In this document: piece after piece, positions 1 through 8,151 of the stretch
Position numbering within the stretch: position 1 is the stretch's first letter
Layout: every line of letters begins with the position of its first letter
Source of the DNA: Planctomycetota bacterium
GTDB lineage: Bacteria; Planctomycetota; J058
Length of the DNA stretch: 56,652 bases
Direction: 5' to 3'
Assembly: GCA_019636275.1 (NCBI GenBank)
Contig: JAHBXY010000046.1
Location: 1-56,652, forward strand
Notes under the pieces: model-generated
The model's database searches: none
The model's input: the letters and a program-made list of their open reading frames with translations, nothing else
What the model was told of the DNA's origin: nothing
Translations under genes and position numbers: made by a program

Positions 1-116
1 GGACGCCCGCCTGGCGACCGCCCGCGAGCGAGCGGCGAGCGCCCGGGCCGTCACGGCGGCCGTCGCTCAGGGTGATTGACGTCCGCGTCGAGGAGCGCGG
101 CCCGAACGCTCCGATC

Positions 117-211
117 CGCAGCGACGCACCTGCCGCCCTCGCTCCGGCCGCTTCGCGGCCACCGCTCGATCTGCTCGCTTCGCGCGCAAGCTCGAGCGGT
201 GAGCGCGGTCA
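117..211 (+). repeat. Dispersed intergenic repeat, copy A
   Basis: This copy resembles the reverse complement of 46993-47109. Shared blocks are GACGCACCTG, CGCCCTCGCTCCGGCCGCTT, CGATCTGCTCGCTTCG and GGTGAGCGCGGTCAG. Copy A lacks roughly 27 bp present in copy B. Its right end supplies the stop codon of the mgtE-like gene, because the TCA at 209-211 lies inside the shared block. Bases 1-116 contain no gene I can support. Confidence 0.75.
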
Positions 212-1201
212 GCGAGTCAGGATCAGGCCCGCGAGGTTGAAGTAGAACAGCAGCGTGGCGATGTCCGCCGTGGCCAGCACGATCGGCCCGGCGGCGATGC
301 GCGGGTCGCCGCGCAGGGCGCGCACGGCCGTGGGCAGGAGGACGCCCAGGAGGCACGCCGTCACCATCGACAGGCCGATGCTGCCGCCCACGGCCAGGGC
401 CACGAGCGCGTTGCCCTTCCAGACCTGCACCAGGAGGCCGACCGTCAGGCCGCACCCGCCGCCCAGGAGGAGCGCCGCGAGGAGCTCCTGGCCGAGGTTT
501 CGGCCGAGCGTGGCCCAGCTCACCTTGTCGCCGTGGAGCGCGTGGATCGTGAGCGTCATGGACTGCATGGAGACGCTCTCGGCGAGCGCCAGGACGATGG
601 GCACGAACAGCGCGAGGACGACCTGCGCCTCGAGGAGCGGCTCGTAGAGCCCGCTGATGACGGCGGCGGCCATGCCGCCGCCCACGTTGCACAGGAGCCA
701 GGGGAAGCGGTCCTTGAAGCTGGCCACGGGCGAGGCCTTGGCCCGGGTGAGATGCACACCGACGAGCTGGAACACGTCGTCGAGCGACTGCTTCTCGGCG
801 ACGTCGAAGACCTCGTCGGTGAACAGCCCCACGTCGACCGAGCCGACGATCCTCTTCGCCGCGTCGACCACGGGGAAGGCGAGGAACTTGTGCAGGACGA
901 AGAACTCGCAGGCGACGGCGACCGTGGCCTCGGCCGGGATGGCCACGACGCGCTTGACCATGATGTCGGCGATGCGCACGTCGAGCGCGCTCATGAGCAG
1001 CCGCCGCGTCGGGACGACGCCGACGAGCGCCTCGTCGGCGTCGATCACGTAGAAGTAGACGATCGCTTCGGGAAGCTGCTGCGCGCGCAGGTCGGCCAGC
1101 GCCTCGCCCACCGTCCGCTCGGCCCGCAGCGTGGTCACGCTGGGGCTCATGTGCTTCGTGATGGGGTCCTCGAGGTGCTCCTGCCCGATCTTGCGCTTCA
1201 C
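209..1201 (-). CDS. mgtE: MgtE-type Mg2+/divalent cation transporter with CBS pair
   Basis: This is predicted to be an inner-membrane divalent cation channel/transporter of the MgtE family. The first ~130 residues look like two tandem CBS domains (starting at DPITKHMSPS and again at VRIADIMVKR). The last ~170 residues contain about five hydrophobic helices, as in the MgtE pore domain. The cytosolic N-domain of classical MgtE (~450 residues in total) is missing, so this is a short form of about 330 residues. I chose the GTG at 1201 because GGGAGA lies just upstream; an ATG at 1246 would add 15 residues. The stop codon lies at the edge of a dispersed repeat. Family assignment is good; the metal is inferred. 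Confidence 0.82.
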   Translation of the reverse strand: MKRKIGQEHLEDPITKHMSPSVTTLRAERTVGEALADLRAQQLPEAIVYFYVIDADEALVGVVPTRRLLMSALDVRIADIMVKRVVAIPAEATVAVACEFFVLHKFLAFPVVDAAKRIVGSVDVGLFTDEVFDVAEKQSLDDVFQLVGVHLTRAKASPVASFKDRFPWLLCNVGGGMAAAVISGLYEPLLEAQVVLALFVPIVLALAESVSMQSMTLTIHALHGDKVSWATLGRNLGQELLAALLLGGGCGLTVGLLVQVWKGNALVALAVGGSIGLSMVTACLLGVLLPTAVRALRGDPRIAAGPIVLATADIATLLFYFNLAGLILTR

Positions 1202-1282
1202 GGCTCTCCCGGGTCGTCGCCCGCCGGCGAGGCGCCATGAAGCCACGGCGGGCCGCGGCGCGCAACCCGCGCGCGGGCGACG

Positions 1283-2434
1283 TCACCGCCCTCCGCCGGT
1301 GAGGAGCACCCAGCGGCGTGCCAGGCCCTCCTCGAGCGGCGCGGCCAGGCGCAGGGCGACGACGAGCGCGGGCGCGGTCGCCGCCAGGTAGGGCACGAAG
1401 ATGTGCAGGTCGATCCATCGGTGGCCCCGGCTCAGGGAGAGCAGCGCGACGCCCGCCGCGGCCGCGAACCAGGCGAGGGGCACCTGGGCGGACGTCGGCC
1501 AGGGGGCCCGCTGCCCGAAGTACGGCAGGACACCGGCGCGCGCGGCGGCGAGGAGGGCCACGGGGAGCCCCAGGGAGGCGGTGGCGCCCAGGCCCCAGCC
1601 CGGGCGCTCGAGCGACATCGCGGCCACCTCGCTCAGCGCCCGGAAGCCGGCGACCAGCGGGTCGTGACCGTGCCGGAGGCCCAGCAGGAACACGGTGGCC
1701 AGGGCGATCGACGGCGTGGCGGTGGCGCCCGCCAGGAGGAGCCACGGCCAGCGCCACCGCGGCGGCACGCGCCACGCGAGCGTCTCGGTGAGGGAGACGA
1801 GCGCGGCGAGGAGCGCGCCGGGCGCGACGCTCATGAGCAGGACCTCGCTCGCGGGCGGCCAGCGGTGTCCCTCGGCCAGGTCGATGGCCACCGCCCCCGA
1901 GGGCGCCACGAGCGCGCCTCCCAGGGCCGCGCAGAGCAGGGCGCGCGCGACGAGGCGATGAAAGGGGGCGGTCGCGGACGGGACGGCCGCGGCGCCGCGT
2001 GGCGGGTGCAAGCACAGGAGGAGCAAGGACACGGCGCCCGCGACGACGACCGTCCCCTCGGCGAGCACCCCGTACCGACCGACCTCGGCGCCCAGGAAGA
2101 CGCCGAGCACGAGCCCCATGAGCAGCGCGGCGCTCGGGCCGATCCAGCTCACGTCGTCCGGATGCGAGGCCGGGGGAACGCCGTCTTCGAGGTCGCCCGG
2201 GGCGACCATGTCGGCGGCGGGCAGCCAGGGCGCGAGGGCGAGCCCGAGGGCCAGGAGCGCGGCCGCCCCCGCGGCGCCGCCGGCGAGCGCGACCAGGACC
2301 ATCGCCGTGGCCGAGGCGGCCCGGGTGAGCGCGAACGCCCCGACCGCCCCCGCGAGGAAGCCCACGGCCGGGAGGAGCACGATGAGGAGCCAGCGGACGG
2401 CGGCCGGCAGCGGCGCCGGCGGCGGACGGTCCAT
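1283..2434 (-). CDS. Polytopic membrane protein of unknown function
   Basis: This 383-residue protein starts at ATG 2434 and is dominated by Ala/Leu/Val/Gly hydrophobic segments, about nine to ten possible membrane helices, with short Arg-rich loops. The first helix follows a proline-rich N-terminus at about residues 13-36. I recognise no catalytic motif or family. It sits 36 bp beyond the end of the next gene to the left on the same strand and is divergent from the small membrane protein at 2500. Codon use (strong third-position G/C) supports coding, and the hydrophobic pattern is coherent over the whole frame. Confidence 0.65.
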   Translation of the reverse strand: MDRPPPAPLPAAVRWLLIVLLPAVGFLAGAVGAFALTRAASATAMVLVALAGGAAGAAALLALGLALAPWLPAADMVAPGDLEDGVPPASHPDDVSWIGPSAALLMGLVLGVFLGAEVGRYGVLAEGTVVVAGAVSLLLLCLHPPRGAAAVPSATAPFHRLVARALLCAALGGALVAPSGAVAIDLAEGHRWPPASEVLLMSVAPGALLAALVSLTETLAWRVPPRWRWPWLLLAGATATPSIALATVFLLGLRHGHDPLVAGFRALSEVAAMSLERPGWGLGATASLGLPVALLAAARAGVLPYFGQRAPWPTSAQVPLAWFAAAAGVALLSLSRGHRWIDLHIFVPYLAATAPALVVALRLAAPLEEGLARRWVLLTGGGR

Positions 2435-2499
2435 GCAGGGACGGTAGCCCCGGGGCGCCGGACGCGCTCGCGGTCCCAGGGTACGCTGGCAGGAGCGCG

Positions 2500-2907
2500 A
2501 TGGACCCGACCGAGCTCCTGCCGCTCCTGCTCTTCCCCCTCCTGTGGGTCGCGATCCTGGTCGTGATCGCCCTCGTCGGCGGCTGGTCGCTCCTGGCGCG
2601 CGACCACCGCGCCGTCGCTCGCCCCGCCGAGGTCCAGCGCTTCGTCTCCGGCCGGTTCGGCCTGCTCATGAACTACAACCACTGCCTCGTCGTGGCCGCC
2701 GCGGACGAGGGCCTGTTCCTGGGCGTGCTGCTCCCCTTCCGCCCGGGCCATCCCGACCTGCTCGTCCCCTGGTCGGAGGTCCGGGTGCTCGAGGAGCGCG
2801 CCGGGCTGGTGAGGCCCTGGACGCACCTGGAGCTCGGGCCGTCGCACGTCCGGGTGTGGCTGGCGGGCGCCGTGGGCGTCGACGCGGCTCGCCGCGCGCG
2901 GCGCTGA
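2500..2907 (+). CDS. Small membrane-anchored protein of unknown function
   Basis: The protein has 135 residues. A single hydrophobic helix at about residues 5-29 is followed by a ~100-residue soluble domain rich in beta-type segments (GLLMNYNHCLVVAA, LLVPWSEVRVLEER, LELGPSHVRVWLAG). The look resembles a bacterial PH-like domain, but I cannot prove it. CAGGAG precedes ATG 2500 at good spacing. It is divergent from the membrane protein at 1283-2434 and convergent with the FMN reductase, with 10 bp between the ends. Confidence 0.6.
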   Translation: MDPTELLPLLLFPLLWVAILVVIALVGGWSLLARDHRAVARPAEVQRFVSGRFGLLMNYNHCLVVAAADEGLFLGVLLPFRPGHPDLLVPWSEVRVLEERAGLVRPWTHLELGPSHVRVWLAGAVGVDAARRARR

Positions 2908-2917
2908 CGCGCGCGCG

Positions 2918-3496
2918 TCAGCCGAGCAGGCGGCCCGCCACCCGGACGACCTCGGCGGCGACGCGCTGGACGCGCTGCGCCTGCCGCGCGTCCTTCAGGG
3001 CGCCCTGCTCGTCGAAGGCCTCGTGCGCCTTGCCGACGGCCACCTGGTCGGGGACGACCAGGACGCCGATGTTCGACAGGATCGAGCGGACCGTCACCAG
3101 CCCGCGAAGCCCGCCGAGCTGGCCCGGCGACGCGCTGACGAGCCCCGCGACCTTGCCCGTGAACGCGGCCAGCGACGGCTCGCCCGGGGCCGAGCGCGAC
3201 ACCCAGTCGATGGCGTTCTTCAGCACGGCCGTGATCGACGAGTTGTACTCCGGGCACGCGAGCAGGAGCCCGTGGTGCTCGTTGAAGAGCCGCTTCAGCT
3301 CGACCGCCTTCTCCGGCAGGCCCTCAGCCTCCTCGAGGTCGCCGTCGTAGAGCGGCAGGGGGAAGTCGCGCAGGTCGATCAGCGTGACCTCGCCCCCCGC
3401 AGCCCGGGCGCCCTCGGCCGCGATGGCGGCGAGCTTCTTGTTCCACGAACCGGCGCGCGTGCTGCCGGCGAAGGCCAGGATCCGGGGGGTGGTCAT
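2918..3496 (-). CDS. NADPH-dependent FMN reductase family protein
   Basis: This 192-residue flavodoxin-fold enzyme probably reduces FMN or quinone-like acceptors with NAD(P)H in the cytoplasm. The N-terminal phosphate-binding loop (FAGSTRAGSWNKKLA) and the flavin-contacting PEYNSSITAVLKNAIDW segment near residues 78-95 are typical of the NADPH-dependent FMN reductase/ArsH-like family, and the length is normal. The start at ATG 3496 overlaps the stop of the upstream kinase gene by 4 bp (ATGA), so the two are translationally coupled. It is the last gene of a minus-strand run that starts near 8019. The physiological acceptor cannot be read from the sequence. Confidence 0.85.
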   Translation of the reverse strand: MTTPRILAFAGSTRAGSWNKKLAAIAAEGARAAGGEVTLIDLRDFPLPLYDGDLEEAEGLPEKAVELKRLFNEHHGLLLACPEYNSSITAVLKNAIDWVSRSAPGEPSLAAFTGKVAGLVSASPGQLGGLRGLVTVRSILSNIGVLVVPDQVAVGKAHEAFDEQGALKDARQAQRVQRVAAEVVRVAGRLLG

Positions 3497-5352
3497 CGGG
3501 GCTCTCTCGGGTGGCCGTGATCGACGTGCGCCGTCTCGACGCGCGCGCGGACGAGCGCCGCGCGCTGGACGACGTCGCCGCGGTAGGTGTCGAGGAGGAG
3601 GGGCTCCGCGCCGGTCCTGGCCTGCTGGGCGGCGACGGCGATGAGGCCGTCGGCGACGTCGCTGGCGCGCCGCGCCGCCTCGAGCCCCTCCGGCGGCAGG
3701 GGGTCGGGGACGCGCTCCAGGAGGATGTCGGCGAGGAGGAGCAGGGCCCGGGCCGACACCGGCTCGCCTCGCGCGCTCCGCGCCACCTCGCCCTCGATCC
3801 GGGGGAGGAGCGCCTCCCTGTCCGGCCGGTGCAGGGCGTTGTGGGCGGCGAAGAGGATCTCGCCGCGGAGGATGGCGGTGAACGGCCCGGGCGGCCCGGG
3901 CGCGCGCTCGGTGAGCTCGAGCGCGGCGAGCATCCCGTCGACGTCCTTGCGGCAGCGGGCCAGCGTGAACTCGATGGCGGGCTCGCCCGGGAGGAGCCGC
4001 GCCAGCGCCTCGTGGAACGGCTCGAACGACGCTTCCTTGAGCCCCATGACGGGGACGAGCAGCTCGCGCAGCTCGGGGCGCTCGACGAACGAGAGGTCGG
4101 GGGCCGCGCGCCGCAGGCAGCCCAGGTAGGCGCAGGCCCGCTTGACCGCCGCGATCACCGCGGCGTCCTCCCGTCGCAGGGCGGCCGCGAGCAGGAAGGA
4201 GCTCGGCAGCCGCTCGTCGGTGGTCGCCCGGGCGACGACCTCGTCGACGAGCGCGGGCGGGACGCGGCCCCCGAGCGCGCCCAGGGCAGCCGCCAGGCCC
4301 CGGAGGTCGTCCAGCCGGAGGGCCTCGCGGGCGGCGGCGATCGCCGTCTCGGGGTCGGTCGTGCTCGCCGGCGCCTCGACCGGGGCCGGCGGCGCCGTCG
4401 GACGCGGGGTTGGCCGCGAGGGTGGGGGGGTAGCCGCCGGTCCGCCGGGGGCATCGCGACCTGCGAGCCACGCGGCGCCGCCGGCGAGGACGAGGCCGGC
4501 CAGGAGGAGCACCCCGGCGCGCGACCTCCGGCCGGGAAGGCCGCGCGAGCTCGCCGCCTCGAGGGCGGCGGCGAGCGCCTCGGCCGAGGCGAAGCGGTCT
4601 TCCGGCTTCCTGGCCATCGCCCGCTCGACTACCGCCACGAGCGCCGGCGGCAGGTTGGGGCGTAGCCGACCGAGGGGCACGGCCGCCCCCTCGAGGACCG
4701 CCTGCAGCACGGCGAGCTGGCCGCCCTCGAAGGGCGGGCGCTCGGCGAGCGCCGCGTAGAGCAGGGCGCCCAGGCCGTAGACGTCGGTGCGCGCGTCCTC
4801 CGCCCTGAGGCCCTCGGCCTGCTCCGGGGCCATGAAGGCGGGCGTGCCCAGGACCGTGCCGGTCCGGGTGAGGCGCTGGCCCTCCGCCCCCGCCAAGCCC
4901 AGCCCGAAGTCGACCAGGCGCGGCTCGCCGCGGTCGTCGAAGACCACGTTCGACGGCTTGAGGTCGCGGTGGAGCACCCCGCGCGCGTGCGCGTGGGCCA
5001 GCGCCCGGGCGAGCGTCGCCCCCAGCGCCAGGGCCTCCTCGGGCGCCAGCGGGCCGTGCGCGAGGCGGTCCTGGAGCGAGCCCCCCGTGAGGAGCTCCAG
5101 CGCCAGCCAGGGCGGCCGGCCGGCGAGGTCGGCGGCGTGGACGCGCACGACGTTGGGATGGTCGAGCCGCCCGAGCAGCTCGGCCTCGCGCCGGAAGCGC
5201 GCCACCTCGTCCGGGTCGGCGCCCGGCAGGACCGTCTTCAGCGCGTGGCGCGCCCCGGTCGGCTCGTGCAGCGCCTCGTGGACGACCCCCATGCCGCCGC
5301 GAGCCAGCTCGCGGACGACGAGGTAGGGGCCGAGGCGCAGCGGCGCGCGCAC
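3493..5352 (-). CDS. Membrane-anchored Ser/Thr protein kinase (Hanks type)
   Basis: The 619-residue protein has a kinase domain at about residues 8-270: glycine loop ELARGGMGVVHEA, ATP-binding Lys39, catalytic HRDLKPSN with Asp130, metal-binding DFG at 148-150, and a GTPAFMAPEQ activation-segment end. One hydrophobic helix (near residues 282-300) is followed by a proline/threonine-rich stretch and a ~290-residue extracytoplasmic domain rich in Ala/Leu helices, which could be a sensor. It starts at a GTG three bases after the stop of the upstream gene (TGA at 5356-5358), so it is coupled to the GMC oxidoreductase operon. All catalytic residues are present. Its substrate is unknown. Confidence 0.88.
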   Translation of the reverse strand: MRAPLRLGPYLVVRELARGGMGVVHEALHEPTGARHALKTVLPGADPDEVARFRREAELLGRLDHPNVVRVHAADLAGRPPWLALELLTGGSLQDRLAHGPLAPEEALALGATLARALAHAHARGVLHRDLKPSNVVFDDRGEPRLVDFGLGLAGAEGQRLTRTGTVLGTPAFMAPEQAEGLRAEDARTDVYGLGALLYAALAERPPFEGGQLAVLQAVLEGAAVPLGRLRPNLPPALVAVVERAMARKPEDRFASAEALAAALEAASSRGLPGRRSRAGVLLLAGLVLAGGAAWLAGRDAPGGPAATPPPSRPTPRPTAPPAPVEAPASTTDPETAIAAAREALRLDDLRGLAAALGALGGRVPPALVDEVVARATTDERLPSSFLLAAALRREDAAVIAAVKRACAYLGCLRRAAPDLSFVERPELRELLVPVMGLKEASFEPFHEALARLLPGEPAIEFTLARCRKDVDGMLAALELTERAPGPPGPFTAILRGEILFAAHNALHRPDREALLPRIEGEVARSARGEPVSARALLLLADILLERVPDPLPPEGLEAARRASDVADGLIAVAAQQARTGAEPLLLDTYRGDVVQRAALVRARVETAHVDHGHPREPR

Positions 5353-5355
5353 GCG

Positions 5356-5919
5356 TCAGCGCACGAACGTCGACGGCCGGCGCCGCTCGAGGACGAAGAA
5401 GCCGGCCGGCACGCGGGCCGGGCCGAGCGCGTAGTAGGCCTTGCCCAGGAGCAGGTCGTCCTTCCCCGGCTCGACGCGCACGACGTAGTCGCGCAGCCCC
5501 TTCGTGACGTCGAGGAGCGGGTTCTTGCCCCGCCCGTAGTCGAGGAGCAGCGCGTGCAGGTAGGCGTTGTCGCGGCTCGCCGGGTCGACGCGGTCGACCT
5601 TGAAGAAGCCGAACCGCCGCGGGGCGTCGTCGCTCGGCCGCGCCGTCCACGCCCGGCGGGGCCCGTCCTGGACGACCGGGATGTTGAAGCCGAAGACGTC
5701 GCCGGTCCGCGCGCGGTAGAAGCCCTTGACGAACTTCTGGAAGGGCGTGAACGGCGCGATCGGCCCCAGGTTCTGGCCGCGCCACTCCCAGCCGACGAGC
5801 GCGTCGGCCGACGGCGTCTCGCCGCGCACGAGGAGGTCCTCGAGCGCCGCCTGGCCGAGCGCGGCCACGCGTGCGAAGTCGGCCGAGGTCACCTGGGTCG
5901 CCGTGCTCGTCGCGCTCAT
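5356..5919 (-). CDS. Conserved-looking unknown protein in GMC oxidoreductase operon
   Basis: The protein has 187 residues and no signal peptide or membrane segment. The central part (FTPFQKFVKGFYRARTGDVF, then FGFFKVDRVDP and NAYLHALLLDYGRGKN) is rich in aromatic residues and compact, as in a small alpha/beta lipid- or substrate-handling domain. I do not recognise the family. ATG 5919 overlaps the GMC oxidoreductase stop by 4 bp, and its own stop precedes the kinase GTG by 3 bp. It is therefore very likely co-translated with the oxidoreductase and may be an accessory factor for it. That role is inferred from position only. Confidence 0.7.
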   Translation of the reverse strand: MSATSTATQVTSADFARVAALGQAALEDLLVRGETPSADALVGWEWRGQNLGPIAPFTPFQKFVKGFYRARTGDVFGFNIPVVQDGPRRAWTARPSDDAPRRFGFFKVDRVDPASRDNAYLHALLLDYGRGKNPLLDVTKGLRDYVVRVEPGKDDLLLGKAYYALGPARVPAGFFVLERRRPSTFVR

Positions 5920-7478
5920 CGCCAGCCCTCCAGCAGGCGCTCCGCGTTCCGCGTCGCCAGCGCCATGATCGTCTCCATGGGGTTCACGCCGATCGGCGAG
6001 GGGAACAGGCTGGCGTCCGACACCCACAGCCCGTCCGCGTCGTGGACCTTGCCGAACGAGTCGCACACGTGGCGCCGCCGGTCCTCGCCCATGCGCGCCG
6101 TGCCCATGACGTGGACGGTGACCACCTCCATGGCCTCGCGCGGGATCGGCCGGGCGAACAGCCGGCGCACCTCGTCGGGGCCGTGGAGGTCGGCCACGCC
6201 CTCGAACGGCAGGACGATCCGCCGCGCGCCGGCCTCGAACAGGAGCTCGCACAGGAGCGAGGTCCCGCGCACGAGGCGCTGCAGGTCGAGGTCGGAGAGC
6301 GCGTAGGTGACGAGCGGCCGCCCGCCCACCTGCCGCACGCGCCCGGTCGTCGTGTCCTCGACGAGGATCCCGGCGATCACGGCCCGGTCGTAGGCGGCCA
6401 TGACCTCGCGCAGGGCCGGCCCCCAGTGGGGCAGGGTCATGGCCAGCATGGACGGCGGGATGTTCACCGCCGCCATCAGGTAGCCCTCGTCCTGGAACTC
6501 GCGCACCTGATAGGCCTGGTGCACGCCCTTCCAGCCCTCGACCGGTTCGTCGAAGATCGCCGTCACCTTCGCGTTGGGGTGCAGCGTCAGCCCGTGGCCG
6601 ATCGCGCCCGAGGGCGAGCGCACCCCCGAGCGCAGGAGGAGCGCCGGCGTCTGCACGGCGCCCGCCGCCACGACGACGCCCCGCGCGCGCACGACCACGC
6701 GCGGGCCCGGCCGGCCGTCGGGCCCGAGGGCCCGCCCCGCCACGCCGACGGCCCGCTTGCCCTCGAGGAGCACGCGGTCGACCCGGCAGTCGGCGAGCAC
6801 GCGCGCGCCGAAGGCCTGCGCGCGCGGCACGTAGCTGACGAGCGTCGAGCGCTTGGCGCCCGTCGGGCAGCCGAAGGCGCAGTTGTTGGTGCCGGCGCAG
6901 TGGAGCTGGTTCCGGATGTTCGGGATGACCGCCCAGCCCTTGCGCTCGGCGCCCTCGCGCAGGAGCTCGTTGTCGCGGCCGACGGTCCAGGGGTCCTGGT
7001 GCCTGGCGGAGATGAAGCGCTCGACCCGCTCGAAGTAGCGCTCCATGTCGCCCGTGCCGGCGACCTGGTCCTCGCGCCGCCAGCGCTCGAGGATCTTGTC
7101 GGGCGTGCGCCAGCTCATGCCGCCGTTGACGACGGTCGAGCCGCCCACGCAGCGCCCCTCGGCGAAGGTGATCGGCGGCGACCCGAGCGCCATCTGGGCC
7201 CCGCCGTCGCGGTAGAGGCGGCGCACGGCGGCCCCGGCGTCGGCGCCGAAGTCCTCGGTGCGGTGGTGGCCCCCCTCCTCGAGGACGATGACGTCGAGGC
7301 CCCCCTCGGCCAGCTCGGCGGCCACGACGGCCCCGCCGGCGCCCGAGCCGATGACGACCACGTCGCAGCCCAGCTCCACCACGTCGCCGCGGAAGGCGCG
7401 GCGGCGCGTGGTGGCGCCCGGGATGGCGTCGGGCCAGTCCGCGCGCGTGCGGATCGGCTCAGCGGCCAGCGAGGGCAT
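5916..7478 (-). CDS. GMC-family FAD-dependent oxidoreductase
   Basis: This 520-residue flavoenzyme probably oxidises an alcohol (long-chain or sterol/sugar type). The FAD-binding GSGAGG motif is near residue 44, followed by the second N-terminal signature GRCVGGSTVVNGG near residue 108. A cysteine-bearing segment (HCAGTNNCAFGCPTGAK) lies near 193-209. The C-terminal active-site block contains HVMGTARMGE and GVNPMETIMALATRNAE. Length and domain order match the long-chain alcohol oxidase/cholesterol oxidase-like branch. A separate small subunit is encoded just upstream with a 20-bp overlap, as in membrane-bound gluconate dehydrogenase-like complexes. The substrate cannot be decided from sequence. 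Confidence 0.88.
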   Translation of the reverse strand: MPSLAAEPIRTRADWPDAIPGATTRRRAFRGDVVELGCDVVVIGSGAGGAVVAAELAEGGLDVIVLEEGGHHRTEDFGADAGAAVRRLYRDGGAQMALGSPPITFAEGRCVGGSTVVNGGMSWRTPDKILERWRREDQVAGTGDMERYFERVERFISARHQDPWTVGRDNELLREGAERKGWAVIPNIRNQLHCAGTNNCAFGCPTGAKRSTLVSYVPRAQAFGARVLADCRVDRVLLEGKRAVGVAGRALGPDGRPGPRVVVRARGVVVAAGAVQTPALLLRSGVRSPSGAIGHGLTLHPNAKVTAIFDEPVEGWKGVHQAYQVREFQDEGYLMAAVNIPPSMLAMTLPHWGPALREVMAAYDRAVIAGILVEDTTTGRVRQVGGRPLVTYALSDLDLQRLVRGTSLLCELLFEAGARRIVLPFEGVADLHGPDEVRRLFARPIPREAMEVVTVHVMGTARMGEDRRRHVCDSFGKVHDADGLWVSDASLFPSPIGVNPMETIMALATRNAERLLEGWR

Positions 7479-8019
7479 CGGCCACCTCCGTGGGCGCGGG
7501 CGCCGCCGGCCGGCGCAGCGGGTCGGGCTCGAGCACGGCGGCCTCGCCCCGGCGCACCTCGGTGGCCCAGGCGGCGAGGCGGCGGCGCGAGGCCTCGGCG
7601 ATCCAGCGCTCGGGGTGGTAGCCCATGGCGGCCTTGACCTCGGGCAGCTCGAACCAGGCGAACGCCACGACCATCTTGAGGATCTTCGCCAGCGGGTGCA
7701 GGGCCCGGCTCTCCCAGCAGCGACCGAAGTGCGCCGCCGCCCGGCGGGGGGAGAGGCGCGAGTAGGTGCGCAGGCGCGACGAGGGGACCAGCGCCGCCGA
7801 GGCCTCGAAGGCCCACAGGGCGCCGACGAGCCCCAGGCGCGCCGCCGCGGGCAGCGACGCGAGGAAGCGCTCGACGTCGTCGGCCAGGCGCTCGTAGGTG
7901 GCGGGGGCCACGTCGTCGGGCGGGTCGCAGACGGCCCGGGCCAGCGCGCCGACGGTCGCGCGCAGGCGGCGGGGCAGCCGGGCGGGGGGGAGCTCCGGGG
8001 GAGGGGAGGCCTCGGGCAC
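7459..8019 (-). CDS. Small subunit-like partner of the GMC oxidoreductase
   Basis: This 186-residue helical protein begins with GTG 8019. It has the general look of gluconate 2-dehydrogenase subunit 3-type partners: an N-terminal Leu-rich helical region, a FLASLPAAARLGLVGALWAFE core, and WFELPEVKAAMGYHPE near residue 125. It overlaps the GMC gene by 20 bp, and its partner function is deduced mainly from that. There is no clear Tat or Sec signal, so where the complex sits is open. It would be the first gene of the five-gene minus-strand run down to 2918. Confidence 0.62.
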   Translation of the reverse strand: MPEASPPPELPPARLPRRLRATVGALARAVCDPPDDVAPATYERLADDVERFLASLPAAARLGLVGALWAFEASAALVPSSRLRTYSRLSPRRAAAHFGRCWESRALHPLAKILKMVVAFAWFELPEVKAAMGYHPERWIAEASRRRLAAWATEVRRGEAAVLEPDPLRRPAAPAPTEVADALAGR

Positions 8020-8151
8020 GGGGGCGGCTCCTTGGGCGGGCGGGTGGCGCGGGATTGTAGCCCGCCGGGCCGCCGCGGCTTAGGGCCCGCCGCGTCGCCC
8101 CCTCGTCAGGTAGGCAGGCCGGCGCGTCGTGTTCTAGGATTGGTCCCGCCC

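Noticed and set aside
51..2669. Very long open frame opposite the mgtE and membrane-protein genes
   Set aside because: Its product is Arg/Pro/Gly-rich without any domain, and it runs antisense to genes with clear family motifs. Such frames are expected at this GC content.
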